Shown: positions 1 through 10,556 of the stretch, piece after piece
Numbering within the stretch: position 1 is the first letter of the stretch
Layout of the letters: each line of letters opens with the position of its first letter
Source: Acanthamoeba castellanii str. Neff
Taxonomy: Eukaryota > Discosea > Longamoebia > Acanthamoebidae
Direction: 5' to 3'
Length of the DNA: 41,177 nucleotides
Assembly: GCF_000313135.1 (NCBI RefSeq)
Contig: NW_004457364.1
Span: 68,522-109,698, forward strand
Translations under genes and position numbers: made by a program
Notes under the pieces: model-generated
Told to the model about the DNA's origin: nothing
The model's input: the letters and a program-made list of their open reading frames with translations, nothing else
Databases searched by the model: none

Positions 1-423
1 TGGTCATTGATTGATTTGATTGGTTGTTGGTCATGGTTGTTGGTCATGGTTGGCTGGAGCCGTTGTCGTGGGGGCTAGCAGCAGCATCACCAGCAGCAGC
101 AGCAGCAGTGGCGGCGGCGGCGGCGGTACGTACGCGTGCAGGGTCCATCGGCTGCTGGGTGGTTGTTGGTGGCGAGAGGGACGGCTCTTCGTCGGGGTGC
201 TCCCGGATATCGCTCCTGCTGCCGCCGCGGCTGCCCCCATACGACTGCTGCCCGTCCTCGAGGTGCAGCTGTGGTGTATATAAATATATAGAAATAGGAA
301 CACCCCCACCCCCACCCCCAGACGGCCTTGGTGAGCGGCGTCCGAGTGCCGCCAGCTGCTGCTGCTGCTGCTGGCGGTGGCTGGTGGCTGGCGGTGGCTG
401 GTGCAACAGAAATTCCACTCGTG

Positions 424-458
<35 letters not shown>

Positions 459-3400
459 TGGGTGTATGGGTGCGTTGGCGAGAGGGACCTTCTCGCCATC
501 CGAGTCGTAGTCCGAGGAATCAGCGAGAGGCTCTGGACGGGCCATGGAGAGGAGAGGGTCGTAGACGTCCTCGTACAGCCCTGCGTGCATGCCACCGCCA
601 CCGCCACCGCCACAAGTAAGGTAAACAGCCACCCGCCCGCCCGCCCGTGCGGCCACCACCGGCCGCCAGGGCGTGGGGAGCGCGGAGGAGAGGGGAGGGG
701 CGGCACCGTCGTCGTGTTCGGGAGAGAGCATGCCGGAGGGGTCGCGGGCATGATCCGGGATGAGCTTGCCCTGCAGCTTGGCCTCGAGCAACCGCAGCTT
801 GAGCAGCAGCTGCTGGTTCTCGTCCTCGCGCTGCTGCATCTCCCCATAGATCTCCGACTCTGTGGAAATCTTGCCCAGGAAGGGCGCCAGCAATGGATGC
901 GCCAAGATCTCTGACGCGCTACACGCCACCCACCCAACGTGTGCATGGCGGGGATTAGGGTCGGAGGCGGTGGTGTGCCGTGTGTGTCGTGTGTGTGTGT
1001 GTGTGTCGTGTGTGCGTGTCGTGTGTCCGATTAGCACATAGCTCTCAACCAACGCTGGTCCCCCTTTCAAGGGCACCGCCCAAAGGGCGAGCCAAGCTCC
1101 TCAGCAGCAGGCAGGCAGAGAGGGAGGGGCACCTTGGCCTCTTCTCGGGGTCTTTGGAGAGCATGGCCTGGATGAGCTTCTCGAGGTCGCGGCTGTACTC
1201 CTGTGGCGGCGGCAGCGGTGGTGGGTGGATGGTGGATGGTGGATGGTGGATGGTGGGTGGTGGATGGTGGATGGTGGGTGGTGGATGGTGGGTGGTGGAT
1301 GGTGGATGGTGGGTGGTGGATGGTGGATGGTGGATGGTGGATGGTGGATGGTGGATGGTGGATGGTGGATGGTGGATGGTGGATGGTGGATGGTGGATGG
1401 TGGATGGTGGATGGTGGATGGTGGATGGTGGATGGTGGATGGTGGATGGTGGATGGTGGATGGTGGATGGTGGATGGTGGATGGTGGATGGTGGATGGTG
1501 GATGGTGGATGGTGGATGGTGGATGGTGGATGGTGGATGGTGGATGGTGGATGGTGGATGGTGGATGGTGGATGGTGGATGGTGGATGGTGGATGGATGG
1601 TGGCGGGGGGGGGTATGGTACGGGGGTATGGGGACGGGGAAGACTTCGAGGTTCTGGTCGTCGTAGACCGATCGGAGGGTGACGATTTCGTAGAGGGTAC
1701 AGCCCAGCGCGTAGATGTCCGACTTGGAGTCGTAGGGCTTGTGTCGCAGGATTTCGGGTGCCGCTAGCGACGAATACACACACACACACACAAGCGCGCG
1801 ACGCACCACACGTGGGTTAGCTGCTGCTGGTGCTGTCTTTCCCATGGGGGGGGGAGGCTCGAAGTAGAACCGCCCGCCATTACCATAGCCGAGTGTGCCG
1901 ACGGCGTGGAGGAGCTTGGAGCCGGATAGGGTGACAGCCGATAGTCCAAAGTCGCCCAGCTTGAGGTCCTGCCACCGATTCAGGAACAGGTTATCTGCAC
2001 ACCAGCACCACCAGCGCACGAGGCCGCGAGTGCGTGTGTCAGAAGCTGCACTCTCGCGCTTTGGGGGGCGGGTGAGGGAGTGAAGGGGGGAAGGGAGTAC
2101 TGGGCTTGATGTCGCGGTGGAGCACGTTGTGGGCGTGCATGTGCTCGATGGCCAGCACGGCTTGGATCAGCCATCGCAGCACCTCCTGAGAGATGAGGCA
2201 CACGGTGAGGTGGGGCGAGGTGAGGTTGGTTGAGGCGCCCCACCAACCAAGAGAGAGGGAGGCCCCGAATCCACACACACACACACACACACACACCACA
2301 CACACACAGCGCACGTGCCTCGCGTGGTGGTAGGAGGTGGGTAAGGTGGGGGGGGGGCGTACCTGTTCGGAGAAGTGTGACTGCTGTTGTTCGATGAGCA
2401 GCGCCATGTCGCCCCCCTCGCAGTACTCCATGACGATGTAGACGGTTAGGTTGTCCCGCCAGAAGTCTCGGTATCCCACGATGTAGGGGTGCTTCATCAA
2501 CCGCAGCAGCACCATCTGCACCCACGCACCCCCCCCCCCACGCACCCACGCACGATTGGGTTCGCAAGATGTCAGCGGCCCGCCTCCGCGCGCGCACAAT
2601 TGGTGGGTTTGGTAGTGGTTGGGGGACGGGGAAGCGGGCAGATTTCTCTATCTGTCTATCTATCTCTCTATCTGTATGTATGATGTGATATCGATAAAAG
2701 TATGGTGCGCGTGTACCTCCTTCACGGCGTTGGCGGCCTCTTCCTCGCTCCCGCAGTCCATTCGCTTGAGCACGTACTGGCGGAAGTCCTGCTTGTCCAG
2801 CACGACAAAGGCCTTCCCGAAGCCGCCCTCCCCTAGCGGACGCGTCACCTCGTACCGCTCCGCCACTTTGGACTGTTCCTCCCCATGGTGGTGATGATGG
2901 TGATGATGATGTGGAGAGGATATGGAGAGCGGGTAAGCCACACACACACGGCCACGCGCGTGATGCTCAGGGGCGAAACGGAGCTGGAGGACAGAGGTTG
3001 AAGGTGGGAGGGGTGGACCATGGCGATGCGAGCCTGGCCGAGGAGCTCCTGCTGGCTGAGGGTGTTGGTCATCTGCGACACCTCGAGCGACTGGCAGTCG
3101 TCCCATTGGGGGGGACACCGCCACGCCACGCCGCCACGTCATGCAGATATGTATGATGTATTACGGTTAGTGGACGCACTCGCTGGTGATTGCGGAGCGA
3201 CACGAGAAGGAAGGGGTGTGGAGGGGTATGGGGCACTACTAGTGTAGTGTAGTGTAGTGTAGTGTAGGCAAGCCTATACCTGCTGGTAGAGCTTCCTCCG
3301 CTCCCAGTGGCTCTGGAGGACCTTGTACGCCTCGTGCCGGTTGAGAAAGGTGCCAAAGAAGTACTGCCTCCCGCACGCCCATCCACCATCCGCCCATCGA

Positions 3401-4279
3401 TGGTTAGCGGCGGTGCGTGCGTGCGTGCTCACATCGTCCGCCGTTGGCAAGAGAAAGGGGAGGGCGTGGGGGGGAGGGGGAGCAGCCACCTTGGTTTCCT
3501 TGTCGTCGTCGCGTGCCACGCTGATTTCGAGGGCATTGGGGATGATGCGAGCGGTGTTCCTTTTCTCGATCGCGCGCACATCGCCGAACGAAATGGCCTC
3601 CTATTGGGGGGTGGGGTGTGGGTGGGGTGTGGGTGGGGTGGGGTGGTGCGGGGATATTATGCAGCAACATGCCCGGCCGGGCATTCCGCCCGCGTCCCGA
3701 GGAGGAGATCGATGTGTTGTGCCATAAAAAAAAAGGGGTGCCAGGCGCCTTAGCCACCCTAGTGGCGGTCATTGCCGTCCGGCGGCGGCGGTTGCTGCAC
3801 TGCTGCTTGTGGCGTGTGTCGGGTGTGCAGCGGCGGGAGGAGGAGGAGGAGGAAACGCACCTTGCGCTCCGTGCCCCAGAAGGTGGAGTGGAAGCAAACG
3901 TGCTTGGTCGTAATGTACATCGTGCCCTGCACCATGTTCTCTATCATGCCCCCCGCTCTCATCGAGCAGTTGAAGCCTGTGTGCAGAGAACAACACAATA
4001 TAGCGAGGTGGGGTAGCACCGCGTTGTAAGCTGCAGAAAAAAGGGGGAGGAGCACGAGCAAACTGGCAGCACGACGTGGTGGGGGCTCTACGCACTGGCT
4101 ACGATCTCTTCATCCTCAGGGAATTCAAATATCTTTCTGAATTCCTTTTGTTTCTTGATGAGGTTGGGGCCGAGCCAGTGCGTTTTGGGCTGCTGTTGCT
4201 GGGCCTTGCTAAAGGGTGGGGCGTCCTTGAGCCTGTTGAGGTGGTCTTTCTTGCCCTTGTTGACCGACTCCTTCCACAT
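1..4279 (-). CDS. GRAM domain plus NEK-like Ser/Thr protein kinase, C-terminus off left edge
   Basis: Modelled exons: 4279-4096, 3976-3861, 3600-3490, 3363-3280, 3090-2956, 2878-2717, 2515-2363, 2185-2101, 1994-1884, 1763-about 1622, 1200-1133, 918-707, 580-489, 268-134, then beyond the window. Residues about 48-165 form a GRAM domain ([16 protein letters not shown], then the [14 protein letters not shown] strand region), a lipid/membrane-binding fold. A linker (166-210) leads to a kinase: glycine loop GEGGFGKAF, catalytic lysine in YVLKRM, HRDIKPNN, DFG in [10 protein letters not shown], and [12 protein letters not shown], which is NEK-like. The activation segment reads GTLGYAAPE rather than the usual GTPYYLAPE. 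After the kinase come a helical Gln/Glu/Leu-rich stretch and an acidic tail. The linker exon splices in phase 0 on both sides, but two separate genes (GRAM, then kinase) remain possible. The exon 10/11 junction, around the minisatellite, is uncertain: donor GTACC at 1621 could pair with an acceptor inside the next exon. Confidence 0.75.
421..459. repeat. (GTGC)n microsatellite in kinase intron
   Basis: A run of GTGC/CGTG tetranucleotides lies between the last two modelled exons of the kinase gene. It keeps all frames open locally and so generates spurious Thr-His-Ala-Arg translations. Confidence 0.85.
1218..1602. repeat. (GGTGGAT)n heptanucleotide minisatellite
   Basis: About 50 tandem copies of a 7-bp unit GGTGGAT run almost without interruption, with a few GGTGGGT variants at the left end. 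Seven is not a multiple of three, so a 21-bp period encodes a 7-residue repeat in every frame. The unit has no stop codon on either strand, which explains the long open frames here. It lies between kinase exons at 1763-1622 and 1200-1133, most likely in an intron, although the sense frame (repeat PSTIHHP) is continuous with both exons. Confidence 0.95.
2270..2312. repeat. (CA)n microsatellite in kinase intron
   Basis: A run of CA dinucleotides, broken by one ACC, lies in the intron between the exons encoding the N-lobe end and the HRD loop. Similar CA/GT tracts occur in many introns across the window. Confidence 0.85.
3241..3266. repeat. (AGTGT)n pentanucleotide repeat
   Basis: Five tandem AGTGT copies lie just inside the donor side of the intron that follows the last GRAM exon of the minus-strand kinase gene. 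Confidence 0.85.
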
Positions 4280-4445
4280 CCTCCTCTCTTCTTCTTCTGG
4301 TTGGCTTTACGACAAACAGGGCTCGTGCACAATTTGCGCAGGAGGAGTATTTTCTCTGCTTCTCTTTCTTCTTCTTCTGGTTTTCTTTTTTTCTGGCTTG
4401 TTTCCTCTTTCCTCCACCCTCAGGTTCTTCTTCATCGCGTGCACC
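4280..4445. promoter_or_regulatory. Divergent promoter, kinase (-) and eIF3m (+)
   Basis: Only 166 bp separate the two start codons, so both 5' UTRs and promoters must lie here. The stretch is rich in CTT/TTC pyrimidine runs on the plus strand. No convincing TATA box was seen. Confidence 0.5.
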
Positions 4446-5794
4446 ATGACTTCCCTGTCCGGTTACGATGCCTTCCTCGAGCTCGCCAAGTGCGTTTACC
4501 CTTGATTGATATGCTCTCTCCGGAGGAGGTTAATCGCTGGGCGCATCTGCACATTTATAATAATTATAATAATCTCGTGTGCCCATCAGGCGTGCGGACG
4601 AGTCCAAGAACTATGAGGCGGCGATTCCGCAACTCAACAAACTGCCAGAGCTGCTGAAGCACTGGAGCGCCACCAAGGAGCAGAGCCGCACCCTCTACCT
4701 CTTGGCCTATCGAATTTTTAGCGGCGCCCACAGACAGTGCGTACCCCACCCCGACATTTACTTTCGTGTTAAGTGTTGGCTTGGCCAGGCACTCTTCGAT
4801 TTCCATGCCTTGTGGCGGGGCGATGGAGTCAGAATCAACAATAGAATAACAAAATAAATAAGAGTAAAATTATATTTTTCCTCATTTATTTTTGCAATGA
4901 TGTGCGCAGGGTGGAGGCCTACGAGAGTCTGGTGCGGCACCTGGCGATGACGGAGGAGGCCTCGGGAGAGGACACCTCCGCTCTGGCGGTGCAGGCCGCG
5001 GTGGAGGCCATCCGCCTTCCGCAAGTGGTGCAGCTGGACGGCCTTCTGGGCCTGCCCGCCATCCAGCAGCTGGCCACGTCGCAGCCGCAGCTGTTTGCCC
5101 TCCTCAAGATCTTTGCCGAGGACTCCCTGTCGGCCTACACGCAGTTCCACCAGTCCCACCCCGGCTTCCTCGAGTCCGTCGGTGCGCACACCACCTCTCG
5201 TGACACCGCGCGCGCGCGCCTGCTCTCTCTGTCCTGCCCTGCTCTGCCCTCTCTCCACTCCCTCCTGCCATCACTATGAGGGTGGTGATGACGATGATGA
5301 TGATGATGATGCTATCTCGTTTTCCCGGGCAACGGGCGCCACTGCCGCTCCTCTCTCTCTCTCTCTCTACGCACGCAACGGTCGACGGGGTGCTAATGAT
5401 GCAGGGTGATGGTGATGGTGGTGGTGACGCGGATATGGGTGGTGGTGGTTGGCGGCGGGCAGGGCTGACGCACGAGGAGTGCCTGCGGAAGCAGCGAGTG
5501 CTGGCGCTGGCCGGGCTGGCTTCCGGGCGGGAAGAGCTCAGCTACGCGCAGGTGGCGCAGGAGCTGGGCGTGGAGGAGGGCGAGGTGGAGGCCTGGGTCA
5601 TCGAGGCCGTCGGCGCGGGCGTGGTGGACGCGCGTCTCGACCAGACGCGCCGCGTGGTGCTGGTCAACCACGTCACCTTGCGCACCTTCACCGCCGAGCA
5701 CTGGCAGCAGATGAGCTCCCGCCTGGCCCTGTGGAAGGACAACCTGGTCTCCCTCCTCGAAGTCGTGCAGCAGAACAAGAAGCTCGCGGCCTAA
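4446..5794 (+). CDS. EIF3M: Eukaryotic translation initiation factor 3 subunit M (PCI domain)
   Basis: Four exons: 4446-4489, 4590-4736, 4910-5181, 5463-5794 (TAA), giving 264 residues. eIF3m is a PCI-domain subunit of the eIF3 complex, which joins the 40S ribosome during translation initiation in the cytoplasm. The best match is the C-terminal winged-helix part: LTHEECLRKQRVLALAGLAS, an acidic helix pair with VEAWVIEAV, then LDQTRRVVLVNHVTLRTF and a terminal WKDNLVSLLEVV helix. This follows the order of human eIF3m. The middle exon (LFALLKIF, FHQSHPGFLESVG) matches the helical repeats before the PCI. The protein is about 110 residues shorter than human eIF3m (374), all of it at the N-terminus. 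The start was chosen because ATG 4446 is the first in frame with the spliced product. All three introns begin GTGCG. Confidence 0.9.
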
Positions 5795-6209
5795 GCTGTC
5801 ACCTCTCCCCCTCTCCCCTTTCTCTCTCTTGCGCCTCCCCGCTCGCACGGGCCAACAAATACACGCGTGTGCTCTTGTTCTCCACTGATGATGGGCGCTT
5901 GTTTATGTACTTCTGCCCCCCCCCCGGTGCGCATGTCGTGCACAACAGTTGGCTGCTGGTGGGGGGGGGCAGTTGTTGTACAGGCCCGTACGGCATGCCC
6001 CGGGGGTGTGGCGGCACGAGCCTGTATGGGAGAAGAATTATCGCCGACACGCGGAGATAGGCACGGATAAGCCCGGGGCTGGCCTTCGCCACCGCTTGTT
6101 CTCTCCTCCTCGCGCAACGTTGCACCGCGGCAGCCGCTCCTCTTTCGTCCTCACCCCAGCAGCAGCCCACCTACCGCCCTACCGCCCTACCACCACCACC
6201 ACCACCACA
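5795..6209. other. Intergenic, eIF3m 3' end to CTH promoter
   Basis: 415 bp between two plus-strand genes. It has pyrimidine-rich sequence after the eIF3m stop, a run of C near 5918-5926, a run of G near 5961-5970, and CCACCA repeats just before the next ATG. No ORF with family similarity or RNA gene was recognised. Confidence 0.6.
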
Positions 6210-8566
6210 ATGGAAAACAAGACGTCCAACGCCTGTACGCTGCCCCCATCTTCGCTAGCTGCCAGGGCACCTCCGCCGTGGTAGTCACCACGGACGAACT
6301 GACACCTGGGGGGCGTGTGCGCGAGGGCAGCCACCTGGGGATTCGGAACGCGGGCCATCTTGGCCGGGCAGGAGCCCGACCCCACCACGGGAGCGGTGGT
6401 GGTGCCCATCTCCCTGGCCACCACCTTCCTTCAGGACTCGCCCGGCGTTCACAAGGTACGCCCCCCCCCAATCCACTACTCGTTCCCTTTTTCCTAAATT
6501 TATTTCTGTTCAAGAGGACTTTTATTTATTTTATATCCATTCAAAGGCTTCCTGTTATTTTTATTTTGGTGCATACCACAAGCCTCCGTGAGCATGCCGC
6601 GCGCAAACCCTTCCGTGTGTGCTGATGTAAAGTTCTCTGCCCCGCGGCGCGCGTTCTCCAGGGGTTCGAGTACTCGCGCACGGACAACCCCACCCGCCGC
6701 GCCTTTGAGGCCAACGTGGCGGCCTGCGAAAATGCCCGATACGGTTCTCTCCCTCCCTTCTCCCTGCTCGCCTTTTTCTTTATCCACGCACGCACGCACG
6801 CGTGCCGAGGGGGGGGGCGAGGGGTACCTCTTTCTCATCTCAGGGCACCGTCGGCTGGGTGGCTGCCCCCCCCCTCTCCCCATCAACCCCCCGCAGGCAT
6901 CGGCTTTGCGTCGGGCAGCGCGGCCACCATGACGATCCTCCACATGCTCAAGGCCGGCGACCACGTGGCTGCCATGGATGACTGCTACGGAGGCACCTAC
7001 CGCTACTTCACCAAGATCGCCACGCCCATGGGCCTCAACTTCTCCTTCGCTGACTTCAGCCAGGAGGGCGAGGTGGAGAAGATCCTCACCGACAAGACCA
7101 AGGTACTAGCACACACGCCACACACACACGCCACACGCTCGTTGGATCGGAAGACATGAGTCCTCGATCGGCGGGCGCCCAGCTGTTCTCTGCTCTCTCT
7201 CTCTCTCTCTCTTCTCTCTTCTCTCTCTCTGCTCTCTCTCTCCCCCCCTCTCTGTGCTCTCTGTGCTCTCTTGTTTGCTTGCTTGCTGACCGCCAATCCA
7301 CCGCCCGCCGCATCACATCCGATGGCCCCGCGCAGCTGATTTGGATGGAGTCGCCGACCAACCCGACCCTCAAGCTCACCGACATCCGCAAGGTGGCGGA
7401 GGTGGCCAAGAAGAGGAACATCCTGCTGGTCGTGGACAACACCTTCATGTCGCCCTACTTCCAGAACCCCCTCGACCTCGGCGCCGACATCGTCGTCCAC
7501 TCGGTGACCAAGTACGATTGATGGCGCTGATGACGATGATGATGGCTATCTGTGTCTCCCCAGACGACACACACTTGCTGCTGCTGCTGCTGTTGTGGCA
7601 TGCATACGCAGGGTGGTATGCTGACGTGGCGTGGCGTGGTGGGGCAGGTACCTGAATGGTCACTCGGACGTGGTGATGGGCATGGTGCTCACCAACTCGG
7701 ACGAGATCAAGACGCGCCTCCGCTTCCTCCAGAACGGCATCGGCGCCGTGCCCAGCCCCTTCGACTGCTTCCTGGCCATGCGCGGCATGAAGACCCTCCA
7801 CCTCCGCATGCGCGAGCACGCCAAGAACGCCCTCCACATCGCACAGTTCCTCGAGTCCCACCCCAAGGTACACCACCCACCACCCCCCTTCACACGCCCT
7901 CCCTCATCCTAATGCCCCACGCACCCGCACCCCCCCCCACCTTGCTGGACGCTCACCCTCGCGACGCCTCTCTCTCTCTCTCTCGCTCTCTCGTCTTCTC
8001 CGCCATCACCACGACCACGATCACGACCACGACCGCCACCATAGGTGGAGAAGGTGATCTACCCCGGACTGCCCTCGCACCCGCAGCACGAGCTGGCCAA
8101 GGCGCAGATGAAGGGCTTCGGCGGCATGGTCACCTTCTACGTCAAGGTACCCCTCCCTGACCTGACGTTACCTTCCCGATCGAACGCGTGCTCATCCGCG
8201 ACGCACACACGACACACACAGGGCGAGTTGGAGCAGGCGAAGCAGTTTTTGGAGAACCTCCACATCTTCCACCTGGCCGAGAGCCTCGGCTCCGTGGAGA
8301 GTCTGGTCGATTTCCCGTACGGCGCCGTCTCCCATGCATCCCCTCTATCGATAGGTGTGCCACGTGGTGGTGGTGATGAGTCTGACACTCCAAACGCTGG
8401 CTGCTGGCTGCGCATCAGGCCCATCATGACGCACGCGGCCGTGCCGAAGGAGGAGCGGGAGAAGCTGGGCATCTCCGACACTCTGGTCCGGTTGTCGGTG
8501 GGTGTCGAGGACCTGGACGACCTCGTTCGTGACCTCGAGAACGCCCTCGCCCACGTCCAGCTCTAG
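6210..8566 (+). CDS. CTH: Cystathionine gamma-lyase (PLP-dependent)
   Basis: Nine exons: 6210-6234, 6331-6455, 6662-6743, 6897-7102, 7336-7511, 7648-7867, 8045-8146, 8222-8316, 8419-8566 (TAG), 392 residues, close to human CTH (405). The enzyme cleaves cystathionine to cysteine, 2-oxobutyrate and ammonia in the last step of reverse transsulfuration and can release hydrogen sulfide. It belongs to the Cys/Met-metabolism fold-I PLP family. Visible motifs: [11 protein letters not shown] near the N-terminus, [12 protein letters not shown] (a PLP-phosphate-binding Tyr/Arg pair from the neighbouring subunit), [34 protein letters not shown], the Schiff-base lysine Lys205 in [15 protein letters not shown], and the C-terminal [15 protein letters not shown]. 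The Lys205 codon is split by an intron. Similarity is higher to gamma-lyase than to cystathionine gamma-synthase or methionine gamma-lyase. The first coding exon is only 25 nt. Confidence 0.95.
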
Positions 8567-8757
8567 ACTGGACGCCCAGCAGCGGACGGCCCTTCACTCT
8601 CATGGGAGGTCTCTCCTCTCCTCCCCTCTTTGCCCCCCCCGCTGCCATGGATGGACGCAAAGTAATGAAGAGCCAGTAAGCCGGTCGCACCAATCAACGG
8701 TTGGGGGGGGGTTGTTGGTTTGAAGGGGCTCGTGGGGTGCGAGGGTGCGGGCACTCC

Positions 8758-8976
8758 TCACAGGCCGCGGAACTGGTAGCGCACGGGGGGCACGTCTACG
8801 TCTTCGCCGTCGGAGAGGCGGGAGCAGACCACCTCGAGGGTGAGGTACTTCTTGTTCTCGGGCAGGGGCTTCTTCGTCACCGTCTCCACCAGTTGGGCGA
8901 TCCTGAACACCACACACAACACACGCGCGAAGGCTAACGTTGGCCACCAGCCACCACCACCCGCGTGTGCGAGAGA

Positions 8977-9024
<48 letters not shown>

Positions 9025-10522
9025 GGGAGTGGCGTACTCAACGTCCATGCGTTCGTTGAGCTTGGACTTGGGCATGAAGAAGGAGTAGAGCATGGTGCTG
9101 CCGCACGAGGCCATGGAGAGCTCCAGCTTGTGCTCGGACTCAAACAGTTCGATGAGCTGGCGCAGGGTCGACGGACCCTTCACGTCGAAGCGGTCCCACA
9201 GCGTCCACTTCCACCCCTCCGTGATGGTGCCCACGGGCGGCGCAATCGGCTCCGAAAAGCCGAAGAAGGGCAGCGCCAGGTTCACGAACCCGTTCCTGTG
9301 CGCACCCAACAACGGACGCCACGCACATGGCCCGCGGTTAGAAACGTCCGACATGCCGCGCGGGTGGTAGTGGCGGCGGCGGTCGTGGCGGTGGAGAAGG
9401 AGCTGGCACACGTGGTACGACGTACCTGAAGTCTTCGAGCTTGTCCTTGCCCTGGACCAGTTTGATGAGTTCGAGGCACACGAGGCCCGCCACGAGAGCG
9501 GTCGTGGTGACGAGGGCCGGCATGATCTTGCCCGCAATGCCCTTGGTCGTGTGCTTGTCCACCTCCGCGATCTGTTGTTGTTGTTGGGTGTTGTTGTTGT
9601 CATTAGGCCCGCCGCCCGATTGTCAGGTCTCCAAACCAACCAACCAACCAACCAACCAACCAACCAACCAACCAACCAACCAACCAACCAACCAACCAAC
9701 CAACCAACCAACCAACCACGCACAGAAAATTCTGCAGCGGCGGCGGCGGCGGTACCGAATAGTTGCGAGCGCGTAGGTTGGAGGCGGCGGCGATGAAGTC
9801 GATGTGGAAGTTGGTGTCGTCGTCCTTCTCGAAGATGAGCGGGCTGACGCGGTAGCCGGCAAGCGTGGACGGGGCGGGCAGCTCTGCCAGGAGCCGCGCG
9901 GCCTGCTCCTCATCACCCTCCTGCGCACCACCCACCATCAGCAGCCACCCACCACGATCACAACCACTCCGCTGTCAGCCGACTGCAGACTGCAGGGGCG
10001 AAGAGGGCGGTAGCGTAGCAGTAGCGTGGTGGTGGTGGTCGTGGTCGTGGTAGTGGTACACTTTGTTCAACTTTGGTGGCGGCGTCCTCCTTGGTCTGAA
10101 TCTTGACGCCCTTGCGCGGGACGAAGGACGGTACCGTCACCTGGCCCAGGGCCGCACGGAACACGCCCTCCTCCACGCTCCCTGCCATGCCCCCCCCCCA
10201 ATGGGAGGTCCCACCAGGTCAGCACATGCCACGAACACAGCACACACACACAGCACACACACGCTACAGCACAGGCCCTGTGGGCAGATGCAAAAGCGAA
10301 GAGGAGGTGGTGGAGGTGGTGGTTGCAACGTGGTGGGGTAGGTACCCTTGAGGCCAAAGTTGGCGGCGCGCAGGTTGGCGGCGGACTTGATGAAGTCCAT
10401 GTGGGTGCGGTCGTCGGGGTTGAACGTGAGCGGGCTGGGCGCTCGCTTCGGCCCCGACCAGAACGGCGCTACCCCCCCCCGGGGACACAGGCGAGAGCTT
10501 GTTAGGCGCGCGTGCGAAGGAG

Positions 10523-10556
<34 letters not shown>

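Noticed and set aside
1218..1602. Tandem array as a possible CRISPR or satellite gene
   Set aside because: A perfect 7-bp unit without spacers is a minisatellite. The Gly-Trp-Met-Val-Asp frames on the plus strand only reflect a unit with no stop codon.
9634..9718. Trp-Leu-Val-Gly repeat as a membrane protein
   Set aside because: It is the translation of a CCAA tetranucleotide array inside a UBA1 intron.
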